Assembly (NCBI RefSeq): GCF_900090245.1
Contig: NZ_FMDN01000014.1
Location: 1-64,000 of the forward strand
Reading direction: 5' to 3'
Length of the DNA stretch: 64,000 nt
From: Micromonospora halophytica
GTDB taxonomy: Bacteria; Actinomycetota; Actinomycetes; Mycobacteriales; Micromonosporaceae
Shown: positions 52,764 to 61,648 of the stretch, piece after piece
How positions within the stretch are numbered: position 1 is the stretch's first letter
How the letters are laid out: every line of letters begins with the position of its first letter
Translations under genes and position numbers: made by a program
The notes under the pieces: generated by a model
The model's input: the letters and a program-made list of their open reading frames with translations, nothing else
What the model was told of the DNA's origin: nothing
Databases searched by the model: none

Positions 52764-52801
52764 CCGGGATCCGGGCGCCTCTACCGGCGCTCGGATTCCG
52801 G
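52764..52801 (+). terminator. hairpin terminator after the DUF4262 gene
   Basis: A 15-bp stem with two G-U pairs (CCGGGATCCGGGCGC against GCGCTCGGATTCCGG) and an 8-base loop, 23 bases after the stop. It separates the plus-strand array from the minus-strand Tad operon. Confidence 0.7.
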
Positions 52802-53085
52802 CCACGACCGGATGCGCTGGCCCACGTCGGCTCGTGCTGTGCCGTCACCGATGTCAAGGCCGTCGCTGGGATCAACACACCGTTAGCCAGTCACTCAGCA
52901 TTAGCGAATGCCCGGCTTTCCCGGCGGCTCGCCGGGCATGGAGTGAGAAGGCGGCTCTCTTTTTGTTGGTGGCAAAGTACGGCTGGGCGCCAGCTGATGC
53001 CTGTACCGTGCGCAAGCGCGGGCCATGTCGACGGCCGATCGATGACCGCGCTGCGGGGCCGAGGCACGGCACGCCGCGACAAGAT
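52802..53085. other. convergent intergenic gap
   Basis: About 285 bases between convergent genes with slightly lower GC. Possible frames (for example the plus-strand one near 52834-53142) lack a ribosome site and protein-like composition. Nothing else is seen. Confidence 0.4.
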
Positions 53086-53706
53086 CTACCGTTGCTTCTG
53101 ACCACCGAGCTGGTAGAGAGCAAGGTCTACCTGACGCGCTGACCATTCGTAACCTTGGCCGGCTAACTCGGCGCGACATCGCTCCACCAGCGCCAGGTAG
53201 CGACCGTAACGACCCGGCCGGTTGTCGAGCATAAGGCCCAACTGCTGCAGGCCTGAATGCGCTCGACTGTCGTATACGGCGAGCCGCGTCGGTGCCGCTA
53301 CAAAGCACACGACCGATGCCAGGGCATCTCCGTTGCTGAAGCCTGGCAGTGGTGTGAGAGCGGAGCGGGCGGCCACTGCTGCCTCCGCAACCGTTCGTGA
53401 CTCGTCCTGTGCCGCGGTGACGGCCCGCTCGGTATGCTGCCGGATCTCCTGCTCAGGGCAGCTCATCAGACGCGCCATCCAAGGGGTGTCCGCGCGTAAT
53501 CGCTTCCAGGCGCTCAGAGCCCCCAGGTCGAGCTTGCCCAGACTCCCGGCATCAGCCACCCGGGCGATGACCTGCTTGATGACCTCGTCGTATGCCGTAC
53601 TCACCTCGATGGCGTACAGCTCGGCGGCCATGACTAGCCGTTGAACCCGCTCTCTCGGTTCCACCCCTGAAGCGTGGCACAGCCACTGGGCCGGTAGAAA
53701 GATCAT
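53086..53706 (-). CDS. hypothetical protein, possibly an 8-oxoguanine glycosylase OGG-fold relative
   Basis: 206 residues if the ATG at 53706 is used; a TTG overlapping the upstream stop is also possible. The C-terminal half (SALTPLPGFSNGDALASVVCFVAAPTRLAVYDSRAHSGLQQLG.. then YGRYLALVERCRAELAG..ARQVDLALYQLG) follows the order of an OGG-fold/HhH protein: a PGFG-type loop, an AVYD-R element and a closing helix ending in DLALY. The match is weak and the catalytic Lys was not located. Last gene of the minus-strand operon. Confidence 0.5.
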   Translation of the reverse strand: MIFLPAQWLCHASGVEPRERVQRLVMAAELYAIEVSTAYDEVIKQVIARVADAGSLGKLDLGALSAWKRLRADTPWMARLMSCPEQEIRQHTERAVTAAQDESRTVAEAAVAARSALTPLPGFSNGDALASVVCFVAAPTRLAVYDSRAHSGLQQLGLMLDNRPGRYGRYLALVERCRAELAGQGYEWSARQVDLALYQLGGQKQR

Positions 53707-53746
53707 CTTCGCGCGCTTGTCAGGGCCTCTGCGGCCGGCAGCGGGC

Positions 53747-54940
53747 TTACGAGGCTCCAACCTCCTCGGTGACGCGGCTGGTTCCGTGTCCGTTCGCGGT
53801 TCGCGGCACGGGTGGCCAGTACCGGCGGACGGTGCGCTCGGACCGGCCGATTCTGGTGGCGATGTCGGCTGGGTGCAGGGACGGGTCCTGGCGGTACCAG
53901 TAGGCCACGGCCCCGGCGGTGTCGGGCGGCGCCTCTGCGCTGCTTGTGCCGTCGTCCGGTTCGGGGTCATGTCCCTGGCCCTCGAGGGGGTCCGGTTCAA
54001 TTTCTTGGGCAGCGTCCGGAGTATTGACTCTGTCCTGCTCGTCGGAGTTCTCGACCGGCGCGACTGAAGAGCCGGTGGGGCGGGACCTGCTGCTTCCGGA
54101 CCGGTCCGTGTCGTGGTGAGAGAGGTCAGTGCCCCGCAACGGCGCCGTGTGCGGCGACGCCGAGGCGTCGTTACCGGTCCGGACGAGGTGAGCGTCCTCG
54201 TGGTTCCGTGCATCGTCCCGCGGGGGCTCAGGTGCAACTTCCTTGGTGTCGCGCGCGTCGGTCGGCGAGTGCCCGATGGCGTCCGCATTCGAACGCTCGC
54301 CCTCGTCGCCGCGGATCGCAGCCTCCGGCATGTCCGTCGGCGATACGTCGAAGCCTCGGGCCTGCCGCGCTGCATGGGGCGGCCCTGATGCGGGGGCCGG
54401 TGCCTTCAGGCTCGGGGGTTCGGCCGTCGGGGACTGCGTCTCCGCTGGCATGGTGGCGGGTTGCTGGCCGTCGGCCGGGCTGAGGGAGGGGGCGCGGATC
54501 CGGCCCGCGATCTCGACCAGGCTGATGCTAGCCACGACGACCAGTCCGTCGACGGAGATGGGCAGAAGGTACGAGGCGCCGGCGTCGGTTTCGCCGTACC
54601 GGGCGGCAACGCCGGCCATGTGCCAGTAACTCACCCAGGCGGCGATGCCGGCGATGACGGCGGCGGCGATCAGCCGCGCGGCGGCCAGGCTGCGGCGGTC
54701 CGCGGGTACGCGGGAGATGAGTTCGACGGTCAGCAGCAGCGCCAGCGGCGGCCACGCGGCGATGATCTGGCTGATGAGGTTCGGCCGGGCGTGTAGGACG
54801 TTCGCCGCGATCGACGCGGCGACGCCGAGGGCGAGCACCGCCCGCACGGCCCACCGCAGGCGGGTCAGGTGCCGGAGGTCGGCCTCTGCTACCTCCGTTG
54901 TACGGGCGGCGGTATGCCGGGGTAGCGGTGTGGCGGTCAT
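53747..54940 (-). CDS. DUF2637 (spread protein SpdB-like) membrane protein with C-terminal HTH
   Basis: 397 residues. After RHLTRLRWAVRAVLALGVAASIAANVLHA come four membrane helices, including WPPLALLLTVELISRV and YLLPISVDGLVVVASISLVEIAG; this is the DUF2637 core found in plasmid spread (SpdB) proteins of actinomycetes. A 200-residue disordered acidic linker leads to a small HTH (VAYWYRQDPSLHPADIATRIGRSERTVRRYW). Spd proteins help plasmids move between hyphal compartments after transfer. Overlaps the LysM-BTAD gene by four bases. Confidence 0.85.
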   Translation of the reverse strand: MTATPLPRHTAARTTEVAEADLRHLTRLRWAVRAVLALGVAASIAANVLHARPNLISQIIAAWPPLALLLTVELISRVPADRRSLAAARLIAAAVIAGIAAWVSYWHMAGVAARYGETDAGASYLLPISVDGLVVVASISLVEIAGRIRAPSLSPADGQQPATMPAETQSPTAEPPSLKAPAPASGPPHAARQARGFDVSPTDMPEAAIRGDEGERSNADAIGHSPTDARDTKEVAPEPPRDDARNHEDAHLVRTGNDASASPHTAPLRGTDLSHHDTDRSGSSRSRPTGSSVAPVENSDEQDRVNTPDAAQEIEPDPLEGQGHDPEPDDGTSSAEAPPDTAGAVAYWYRQDPSLHPADIATRIGRSERTVRRYWPPVPRTANGHGTSRVTEEVGAS

Positions 54941-57900
54941 GCGGCAGCTCCGTCACCGGGCCGGGGCGCCGGCCGCAGGTCGGGTCGGCGGGCGGGGCGC
55001 TGGACCTGGGCGACCAACTCGTCGGCCAGGGCGATGGTGTCGTCGCTGGGTTCGGCGTCGATCTCGCCGAGGGCGCGGGTGAGAGAACGGCGCAGGCTGC
55101 GGATGGCGTCGAGGTGCCCGAGCGCGGCGCGGGCCCGCATCGCCTGCTGGTACAGCTCTTCCGCGTACGGGTTGTGGCCGATCGCGGCGTCCAGGACGGT
55201 GAGCTGCGCGGCGGGGTTGTCGGTGAGGGCGTCGGCGAGGGCGAGGTAGGCATCAAGTGCCTGCTGCCGGACGGCTTCGCGGTAGGGCTCGATCCATTCG
55301 TAGTCGGCGCCGTCGGCCAGGTGTCCGCGGTAGGTGTCGACCGCGCGGCGTAGCGCGGCGAGGCGCTCGGTTGGGTCGGTGGCCTGGTTGGCGTCGCGGA
55401 TCGCGGCGCGCATGCGCCACAGGTCCACGTCGACGGCGTCGCGGTTGAGGACGTACCGCTGGTGGGGGTGGGTGAGGTAGGTGCCGCGTCCTGCGGTGCG
55501 GCGCATGATGGTGCGCAGGTCGGACACGTAGGTGTAGAGCCGGCCGGGTGCTTTGTTGGCGGGGGCGTCGGGGAGCAGGTCGTCGAGGATCGCCTCGGCG
55601 GAGGCGTCGCCGTCGTGCACGGCCAGGTAGACGAGCACTTCGAGGGATTTCTTGCGCAGCGTCGGCCCTGGCGGCACGTCGACGATCGCGGCGGTGCCCA
55701 GGACGGAGACCTGCACCCTCCCGTGGCTGGTCTCCTGGCTTTTCTCGGCCGCGCCGTCGGTGTCCGGTTCCTCCACGGCGGGCGGGGGCGCACCGTCGCG
55801 GGCAGTGTCCGCGCCGCCGGCATGGGCGTCGGTGGGCGGAGCTGCCTGGGTGGCCGGGGCGGTCTCGCTGCTGGCGCTGTCCGCTGTTGCTGTCGGGGCG
55901 GCGGGCACGGGCTCGGGGCCGGATGCCGGCAGGTGGTCACCCTCGCGGACGGGGACGTCGGCTGGCGCCGGCTCGGTGTCGGGAGAAGGTTGCGCATCGG
56001 GTGCGGCGGTCGTGGCCTGGGCGGTGGTGACGGGTTCGATCGGGGCGGGAGCCTGCGGCTGGCCGGTGTGGGATTCGGCGAGGGTGACGAGCAGGTCGCT
56101 GGTCTCGGACGGGGTGAGGACGGCCAGTCGACCGATGTCGGCCGGGTGGCCACCGTGGCGGGAGCCTTCCCCCTGGGCGCGGCTGGTGGTGCCGTCTTCG
56201 GCGACGACGACGGTGTCGCCGTCGGGCCATGCGCCCAGCAGCACGCCGTGGATGTCAAGGCGCTGGCCCTGGGCGAGGAGCGCGGCGATACGGGTGCGCT
56301 GGTGGCGGGTGTCGGCGTCGGCCAGCAGCAGGACTGGCGGCATCGGCTCCCCGGTCGGGTCCGCCGCGCGGGCCTCGGCGGCGGTGTCGACCTCGTGGGC
56401 GTAGGCGATGCGGCTGCGGTGCAGGGTCTGCGCCTCGAGCAGGTCGAGTGCCTCGTCCAGGCCACCGGTGACGGTCAGCCGCGGGGTGTGGGGCAGCGCG
56501 ACGGCACCGGCGCCGAGCAGCGTCGCCGCGGTCGCTGATGGCATGACCAGCCAGGTGCGGTCTTCTGGTGCGTCGAGGCCCCCGGCGGCCAGGGCGGCGG
56601 CCATGAACCCGCGGGCGGCGGCCTCCGCGCCGGGACCGGTGAGCCCCAGGCCGGCAGGCGGCCAGACCGCGGCGAGCGGGTGCGCCAGCGACGGCACCAC
56701 CGGGCGGAGCGCAGTGTCGTCTCCTGCGCGCGGGTCCGCGGCAGGCGCCGGCTTTTCGTGGTGGTCCTCGTCGTCGAGACCGGCGTCGTCGAGGGCGCCG
56801 TTCTGGTTGTGCTGCCCGGCGATCTCCGGACGGTCGTCGTCGAGCAGGCCGGCGTCCTGATCGGAGGTGTCAGGGCTGTCCGGTACGGAGGCGTTGTCGT
56901 CCGCTTCGGTGCCGTCGGGGTCGGTGAACAGCCCGAGGTCGTCGTCCGGACCTTCGTAGCCGGCCGGATCGGTGGGGGCCGTGGTGGCGTGGCGCAAGCG
57001 GCGGCGGATCTGGTTCACCACGGGCGGCATGGGCGCCACGTCGGGGTCGTCCAGGCGCAGGTCGGCCGACACGGGCCGGCGGGTGTAGCGGCGGTGGCGG
57101 TGGGCCCAGACGAGGGCGACGGCCGCGAGGATCGCGGCGACGAGCCCGGCGTCGAGCCAGCTGCCGGTGCCGAGTGAGACACCGGGTGACGCCTTCGTTC
57201 GCGGCCCGGGTGTTTGCTGCCCGTCGACCGAGGGGCTGGGCGTCGTCGAGGCTCCGAAGGCCGACGGCCGCGCAGCGGGCGAGGCGGAGACCGGTGGCGA
57301 GGGGACGTGCACTACGCCGTCGTCACCGTCATGCGGTGCCCGGGTGGTGGAGCCTGGCGACGGGCTCACGGACGGCGCGTCGGGTGGCGGCTGGGTGGGT
57401 TGGCTCGGTGGTGTCGGCGCGGGCGCGGCGGTGCCGGGTGTCGGCTGTTCGGGGCCTGCCGCTGGGGGGTCGGCGGGTGGCGGGGTCCGGGGTGTGCCGA
57501 CGGGTGGTGTGGCGTCGTCGGGCAGTTCCAGGGTCCAGCCGGGATAGATCAGGTTCGGGTTGGTGAGGGTGCCGCCGATGTCGCGGAAGTGGGTGCCCCG
57601 GTTGAGGGCGAAGATCTCCGGCCACCGGTTGGCGTCGCCGAGCCACTGCTGGGCGATCTTCGACAGGGTGTCCCCGCGCCGCACTTCACAGGTGTAGGTC
57701 TGCCCGGATGACACGAGCGTCACGTGGCCAGCTACCAGCCGGGCCGGCACCGGATCCCCCATGTCCACTAGGGCGGACGTCGATGCGGCTGTCTGCCAGG
57801 TCTGCGTGTGGTGCCCATCCGTGCTCACCAGCCGCACGGTGCTGCTGGGCACGGTGGTTGCCGGGGCCGTAGCGGTGGCGCTGGTGTGGGCCGTTGTCGC

Positions 57901-58296
57901 TTGTGCTGGCTGGGTGAGGGTCGGTGCGGCCTGGGCGGCGGTGGCGAGGACGCCGCCGGTGATGGCGGCGACCAGGATGGCGGCGAGCCCGCGGGCCGGG
58001 GCGATCGCGCGGGGTTGCGGCAGGCGGATGCCCGTGACGGTTTCGGCGACCTCGGCGATCAGCGACCAGATGAACGCCGCCCACGCCACCCAGAGCAGGC
58101 ACACGATGGCATTGCCGAGCATGGTGTCGGTCAGCGGTGAGGTGAGGGCCGTGGCGATGTCCTGCCAGGTAGGAACCTGGCGAGGTAGTGGCCAGCCGAC
58201 GTATCGGATGAGCGCGTACGGCACGCCGGCGGTGAGCAGCACCAGGATCCCGAGTCCGGCCAGCCGGCGGGCCGTGGCGGCGAGGAATGCGAACAC
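54937..58296 (-). CDS. membrane LysM-BTAD regulatory protein
   Basis: 1119 residues. N-terminal membrane segments (about 12-32, 61-85 and 100-125) are followed by an exported part with a LysM peptidoglycan-binding domain (about 200-250: CEVRRGDTLSKIAQQWLGDANRWPEIFALNRG). A Pro/Ser/Thr-rich spacer, another membrane helix (near 385-410), a large cytoplasmic region and a C-terminal BTAD (bacterial transcriptional activator) domain with its winged helix (about 860-1110) complete it. This links wall sensing to a SARP/AfsR-like activator domain. It sits between the Tad pilus genes and the spread gene, all overlapping. Confidence 0.85.
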   Translation of the reverse strand: MFAFLAATARRLAGLGILVLLTAGVPYALIRYVGWPLPRQVPTWQDIATALTSPLTDTMLGNAIVCLLWVAWAAFIWSLIAEVAETVTGIRLPQPRAIAPARGLAAILVAAITGGVLATAAQAAPTLTQPAQATTAHTSATATAPATTVPSSTVRLVSTDGHHTQTWQTAASTSALVDMGDPVPARLVAGHVTLVSSGQTYTCEVRRGDTLSKIAQQWLGDANRWPEIFALNRGTHFRDIGGTLTNPNLIYPGWTLELPDDATPPVGTPRTPPPADPPAAGPEQPTPGTAAPAPTPPSQPTQPPPDAPSVSPSPGSTTRAPHDGDDGVVHVPSPPVSASPAARPSAFGASTTPSPSVDGQQTPGPRTKASPGVSLGTGSWLDAGLVAAILAAVALVWAHRHRRYTRRPVSADLRLDDPDVAPMPPVVNQIRRRLRHATTAPTDPAGYEGPDDDLGLFTDPDGTEADDNASVPDSPDTSDQDAGLLDDDRPEIAGQHNQNGALDDAGLDDEDHHEKPAPAADPRAGDDTALRPVVPSLAHPLAAVWPPAGLGLTGPGAEAAARGFMAAALAAGGLDAPEDRTWLVMPSATAATLLGAGAVALPHTPRLTVTGGLDEALDLLEAQTLHRSRIAYAHEVDTAAEARAADPTGEPMPPVLLLADADTRHQRTRIAALLAQGQRLDIHGVLLGAWPDGDTVVVAEDGTTSRAQGEGSRHGGHPADIGRLAVLTPSETSDLLVTLAESHTGQPQAPAPIEPVTTAQATTAAPDAQPSPDTEPAPADVPVREGDHLPASGPEPVPAAPTATADSASSETAPATQAAPPTDAHAGGADTARDGAPPPAVEEPDTDGAAEKSQETSHGRVQVSVLGTAAIVDVPPGPTLRKKSLEVLVYLAVHDGDASAEAILDDLLPDAPANKAPGRLYTYVSDLRTIMRRTAGRGTYLTHPHQRYVLNRDAVDVDLWRMRAAIRDANQATDPTERLAALRRAVDTYRGHLADGADYEWIEPYREAVRQQALDAYLALADALTDNPAAQLTVLDAAIGHNPYAEELYQQAMRARAALGHLDAIRSLRRSLTRALGEIDAEPSDDTIALADELVAQVQRPARRPDLRPAPRPGDGAAA

Positions 58297-58325
58297 TGGA
58301 GCTCCCGGTCGTGCGAGATGCCTGG

Positions 58326-58772
58326 TCAGGACGGGGCGGTGACGCCGGTCAGGGGACTGGCGGTCGCGGTCGCGGACACCGGCAGGGCGCTGATCCCGAC
58401 GAGGTGCAGCAACTGCGTGGGCCGGGTGCCGCTGATGGTGACGGTGACGGCGGTGGGGGTGGCGGACGCGGTGACCTGCCCGTCGACGCCGGCTTGCTGG
58501 GCGAAGCTCCGCGCGGCTGCGGCAGCCTGGGCGGGCTGGAGCTGGACGGCGCCGGTGGCCCTATAGGTGGCGAGGTCGATCTCGCGGGCGCCGGCCCGGG
58601 CGGCGCCCTGCGCGACGTCGAGCAGCCGCACCTTGTCCGACATGCCCAGTCCCAGGTCGAGCACCAGGCCGGCGAGGATGAGGACGAGAACGACGCCGAA
58701 GATCGTCCACGGGGTGATCTGGCCTCGGTCGTCGTGGCGGGCCTGCCGCAGGCGGGTACGCAGCCGGTTCAT
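58326..58772 (-). CDS. TadG-like pilus-associated protein
   Basis: 148 residues from the ATG at 58772. After a basic N-terminus, DRGQITPWTIFGVVLVLILAGLVLDLGLG is a single membrane segment. The remainder (KVRLLDVAQGAARAGAREIDLATYRATG..AAAAARSFAQQAGV) resembles the putative Flp-pilus assembly TadG N-terminal domain, though the protein is shorter. Unlike its operon neighbours it lacks the Glu at +5 after the DRG motif. Overlaps the upstream TadE-like gene. Confidence 0.75.
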   Translation of the reverse strand: MNRLRTRLRQARHDDRGQITPWTIFGVVLVLILAGLVLDLGLGMSDKVRLLDVAQGAARAGAREIDLATYRATGAVQLQPAQAAAAARSFAQQAGVDGQVTASATPTAVTVTISGTRPTQLLHLVGISALPVSATATASPLTGVTAPS

Positions 58773-59236
58773 GGCGCCGTTGTCCCGCGGTAGGTGTCGA
58801 GGGGCTGGTGTGAGGTGCCGCGGATGGTGATCGTGCCGGGCAGGCCGAGGCCGTAGAGGTCTTCGAGGCGGACGGTGCACGCCACGGTGGCGCTGACCTG
58901 CCCACCGGGGACGAACGCGCCGGGGTCGACGGTGACGGTGGACGGCTGGCAGGTGAAGGCCCGCCCGGCGAGGGTGGCGGAGGCGCCGTCGGCGCCTGCG
59001 GCGCGGGCCTCGCCGGGGGTGCGGGCGAGGGACGCCTGGCGGGCCGCGGCGGCGGCAGCGGAGTTGACGTCGATGGCGGCCGAGGCCAGGCGCAGGCACG
59101 CCACCACCGCGAGGGCGGCCAGGACCATCAGCGGTACGTAGCTCAGCGCCATCTCGACGCTGACCGAACCCCGGTCTCCCCGCAGCCGAGGCGCGCGGCG
59201 GCGTGGATGTCGGCTGCGGCGCTGCTCGCGGGTCAC
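58769..59236 (-). CDS. TadE-like pseudopilin
   Basis: 155 residues from the GTG at 59236, overlapping the previous stop (GTGA). RLRGDRGSVSVEMALSYVPLMVLAALAVVAC has the prepilin signature: cleavage after G and Glu at +5, followed by a hydrophobic helix. The rest is an exported domain with two Cys (CQPSTVTV..VACTVRLED) that could form a disulphide. TadE-family pseudopilins shape Flp pilus assembly. Confidence 0.8.
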   Translation of the reverse strand: MTREQRRSRHPRRRAPRLRGDRGSVSVEMALSYVPLMVLAALAVVACLRLASAAIDVNSAAAAAARQASLARTPGEARAAGADGASATLAGRAFTCQPSTVTVDPGAFVPGGQVSATVACTVRLEDLYGLGLPGTITIRGTSHQPLDTYRGTTAP

Positions 59237-59685
59237 GTCGAGTCTCCTTCCACTCCAGGCGGGGAGGGGGCCAGCGACAGGGTCGAGGGGCGGAAACGCT
59301 CGACCGGGGCGCTGGCCTGGGTGCTGACCTGCAGGCGCAGGAACGGCACGACGGCGGGCACCCGGCCGGCCACGGCCACCGTGGCGGTGTCGGCGGTGCG
59401 GGTGACCGACACGCTCGGGTCGACGACGACCTGCCCGGCGACCTGGTCGAGGACGGTTGCGGCGTCGGCGCGGCCGGCGGCGGCGGTGCCGCCGGACACC
59501 CTGGTGGTCTGCAGGGCGTGGTTCGCGGCGTGCTGGACGCCGAGTTGGGCTAGGGCCCACAGGGCGAACTGCACGCCGACGAGGACAAGCAGGAACAGCA
59601 GGGGCGCGTAGAGGACCACCTCGGTGGTGACCGACCCGCGGTCACCACCGAGCCGGCGTCGCCTGCCTCGTCGCGTGCGGTTCAT
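59233..59685 (-). CDS. TadE-like pseudopilin (second copy)
   Basis: 150 residues. RRLGGDRGSVTTEVVLYAPLLFLLVLVGVQFALWALAQ has the same DRG-S...E prepilin motif (Glu at +5) and hydrophobic helix as the neighbour. The exported part is Val/Thr/Ala-rich (VVDPSVSVTRTADTATVAVAG), with the style of TadE domains. Starts two bases after the small prepilin stop. Probably a duplicated TadE. Confidence 0.8.
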   Translation of the reverse strand: MNRTRRGRRRRLGGDRGSVTTEVVLYAPLLFLLVLVGVQFALWALAQLGVQHAANHALQTTRVSGGTAAAGRADAATVLDQVAGQVVVDPSVSVTRTADTATVAVAGRVPAVVPFLRLQVSTQASAPVERFRPSTLSLAPSPPGVEGDST

Positions 59686-59687
59686 GG

Positions 59688-59894
59688 CTAGAGGTTGATT
59701 CCGGTGATCTTGGTGATGATCTTGCCTTGGAAGATGGCGTAGACGGCCAGGACGAGGGTGACGAGCAGGGCGATCCACATGACCTTCTCGGTGGTCTCGC
59801 TGCCCCGGTCGCCGGAGTCGCGCAGCCGGCGAGCCCGGTCGACGAGGGTGAGGTGTGCCAGGGTCAGCAGGGCCATCAGCTTGCTGGGGTGCAC
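59688..59894 (-). CDS. small Flp-type prepilin
   Basis: 68 residues from the GTG at 59894, after AGAAGGAGAAACG. SGDRGSETTEKVMWIALLVTLVLAVYAIFQGK has a prepilin cleavage motif (G, then Glu at +5) directly before one hydrophobic helix, leaving a mature peptide of about 37 residues, as in Flp pilins. Position between TadC and TadE is right for the major pilin. No prepilin peptidase (TadV/CpaA) is seen in the window; it may lie past 64000. Confidence 0.8.
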   Translation of the reverse strand: MHPSKLMALLTLAHLTLVDRARRLRDSGDRGSETTEKVMWIALLVTLVLAVYAIFQGKIITKITGINL

Positions 59895-59921
59895 GGCGTT
59901 TCTCCTTCTGGTGTGTCGGGG

Positions 59922-60794
59922 TCAGAAGCTGTCGACGGCGGTGACAGCCGGGTAGAGGAGGAACAGCATGTAGGCGGCGGCCAGGAGCATGACCGGCATA
60001 GACATGCGTTCGGTGGCGGAGTTGGCCCGGGCCTCCAGGGCGGCGGCCTGGTGGGCGCGCAGGGTGGCGGCGCGGATGGTGAGGGAGTCGCGGATGCGGG
60101 CGCCTTCGGTGCCGGCGAGACTCATCGTCGCGGCGAGTTCCTGCAGTTCGACGACGCCGGTGTCCTCGCCGAGCTGGCCGAGGGCCTGCCAGGGCGGGAT
60201 GCGTAGCAGCCGGGCGGTGGCCACGGCACGGTTCAGGCGTCCGGCGGCCCAGCCGTGGGTGTCGGCGCAGGCGTCGTCGAGGGCTTGTTCGAGTCCGGCG
60301 CCGCCGGCGAGGGAGATGACGACGAGGTCGAGCACGGCGGACAGGGCGTAGCGCAGCTCGTCGCGGCGCCGCTGCGCCTCGGCGTGCACGGTGGTCTCGG
60401 CCAGCCACCAGCCGCCGGCCGCGCCTGCGAGCGACGCCCACAGCGGCATGCCGGCGGCGAAGCTGACCCCGCCGGAGGCGAGGACGGCCATCGCGACCGG
60501 GGGCAGCAGCAGGCCGGCGAGGACTGCGAGGGCCTGGTCGGCCAGGTGGGTGGCGGTCGGCCGTCCGAGTACGGCGAGGTCGGCGCGCATCCGCTGCCGG
60601 GGCAGGCCGAGGGCACGCAGGGGCGCGGCGAGCAGCCGGGTCCTGGCCCCCACTGGTTCTTCCAGGGCAGTCGGGGTGCGGCGCAGGGCGTCGAGGGCCT
60701 GGGCGAGGCTGGGCCGGGCGGGATGCAGGCCGCTGCCGGCCATGACCAGGCCGAGCCCGGCGATGACGCCGCACGCCACCACGAAGGCGGCCAT
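59922..60794 (-). CDS. tadC: type II secretion F-family protein, TadC-like
   Basis: 290 residues from the ATG at 60794, which overlaps the previous TGA by one base. Membrane segments flank a cytoplasmic helical T2SSF domain (LRYALSAVLDLVVISLAGGAGLEQALDDACADTHGWAAGRLNRAV..). The end (ERMSMPVMLLAAAYMLFLLYPAVTAV) is a membrane pair. TadB/TadC form the inner-membrane platform of Tad pili. Confidence 0.88.
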   Translation of the reverse strand: MAAFVVACGVIAGLGLVMAGSGLHPARPSLAQALDALRRTPTALEEPVGARTRLLAAPLRALGLPRQRMRADLAVLGRPTATHLADQALAVLAGLLLPPVAMAVLASGGVSFAAGMPLWASLAGAAGGWWLAETTVHAEAQRRRDELRYALSAVLDLVVISLAGGAGLEQALDDACADTHGWAAGRLNRAVATARLLRIPPWQALGQLGEDTGVVELQELAATMSLAGTEGARIRDSLTIRAATLRAHQAAALEARANSATERMSMPVMLLAAAYMLFLLYPAVTAVDSF

Positions 60795-61648
60795 CACGCC
60801 ACCTGCCCGGGCTGGTCGGCCGAGAGCACCCGTGGTGGTTGCGGGACGCGGGAGGCGCGGGCCAGCCACCAGAACCCGCCGGCGAACACCGCTCCGACGA
60901 CAAGGAGCACGAGCTGCCCAGTAACGCTGCGGTACGGGGCGAGGAACCCGCGGTTGAGCAGGATCAGCCCGGCGACCATCGCCACCGAGGTGCCGGTGAT
61001 GACCCGGGCGGCCGTGCGGGTCGCGGCTCGTTTGGTGGCCACCCGCATCCGGATGCCGGCGAGCTCGCGGGCGGTGGCGGCGAGGCTGGTCAGGCACTGG
61101 GACAGTTGCCCGCCGTGGTAGCCGGCGGCCTGAGTCAGGGCGCGCACGACGAGGTCAGCGGTGGGGTCGGCGAGGTCGGCGGCGAACGCGCGCAGCGCGT
61201 CGGGCAGCCGTGCTCCGCCGCGCACCGCCCCCGCGAGGGCCTGCACCTGGGGGCGGATGGGCTGGGGGGTGACAGGGGCGGTGGCGGTGATGGCCTGCTC
61301 CAGGCCGGCGGCCGAGGACAGGGTGTCGCGCAGCAGCTCGGCCCAGGTGGCGATCGCCTCGATCCGGGCGATCGCGCGGGTGTGCTCCCGGTCGGGTCCG
61401 AGGACGCGGGGCAGCGCCCACACCGCGGCGGCGGTCAGCAGCGCCGCGACCGGCCAACGGGTCGCCGCCGCAGCGGCGAATCCAGCGACGATGGCCGCGA
61501 GGAGCCGGGTACGGTCGGCCGACGTCCACCGTTGCCGTGTCCGGGTGGTCGGGGTGCCGGGTGGGCGGCGGCGTAGCCCGTCGGCGACGAGGATCAGGCC
61601 GACGGCGCAGCCCAGGCCGAGCAGGATCGGCAGCAGGTCCATGCTCAC
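60794..61648 (-). CDS. tadB: type II secretion F-family protein, TadB-like
   Basis: 284 residues if the GTG at 61648 (overlapping the ATPase stop) is used; an ATG at 61642 is two codons later. The layout is membrane pair, T2SSF helical domain (AIARIEAIATWAELLRDTLSSAAGLEQAITATAPV..LTQAAGYHGGQLSQCL), then membrane pair (ITGTSVAMVAGLILLNRGF). It partners with TadC in the pilus platform and directly follows the ATPase gene, as in typical tad loci. Confidence 0.88.
   Translation of the reverse strand: MSMDLLPILLGLGCAVGLILVADGLRRRPPGTPTTRTRQRWTSADRTRLLAAIVAGFAAAAATRWPVAALLTAAAVWALPRVLGPDREHTRAIARIEAIATWAELLRDTLSSAAGLEQAITATAPVTPQPIRPQVQALAGAVRGGARLPDALRAFAADLADPTADLVVRALTQAAGYHGGQLSQCLTSLAATARELAGIRMRVATKRAATRTAARVITGTSVAMVAGLILLNRGFLAPYRSVTGQLVLLVVGAVFAGGFWWLARASRVPQPPRVLSADQPGQVA

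Noticed and set aside
52834..53142. Plus-strand frame in the convergent gap after DUF4262
   Set aside because: Overlaps the end of the minus-strand gene, lacks a ribosome site and resembles no protein.
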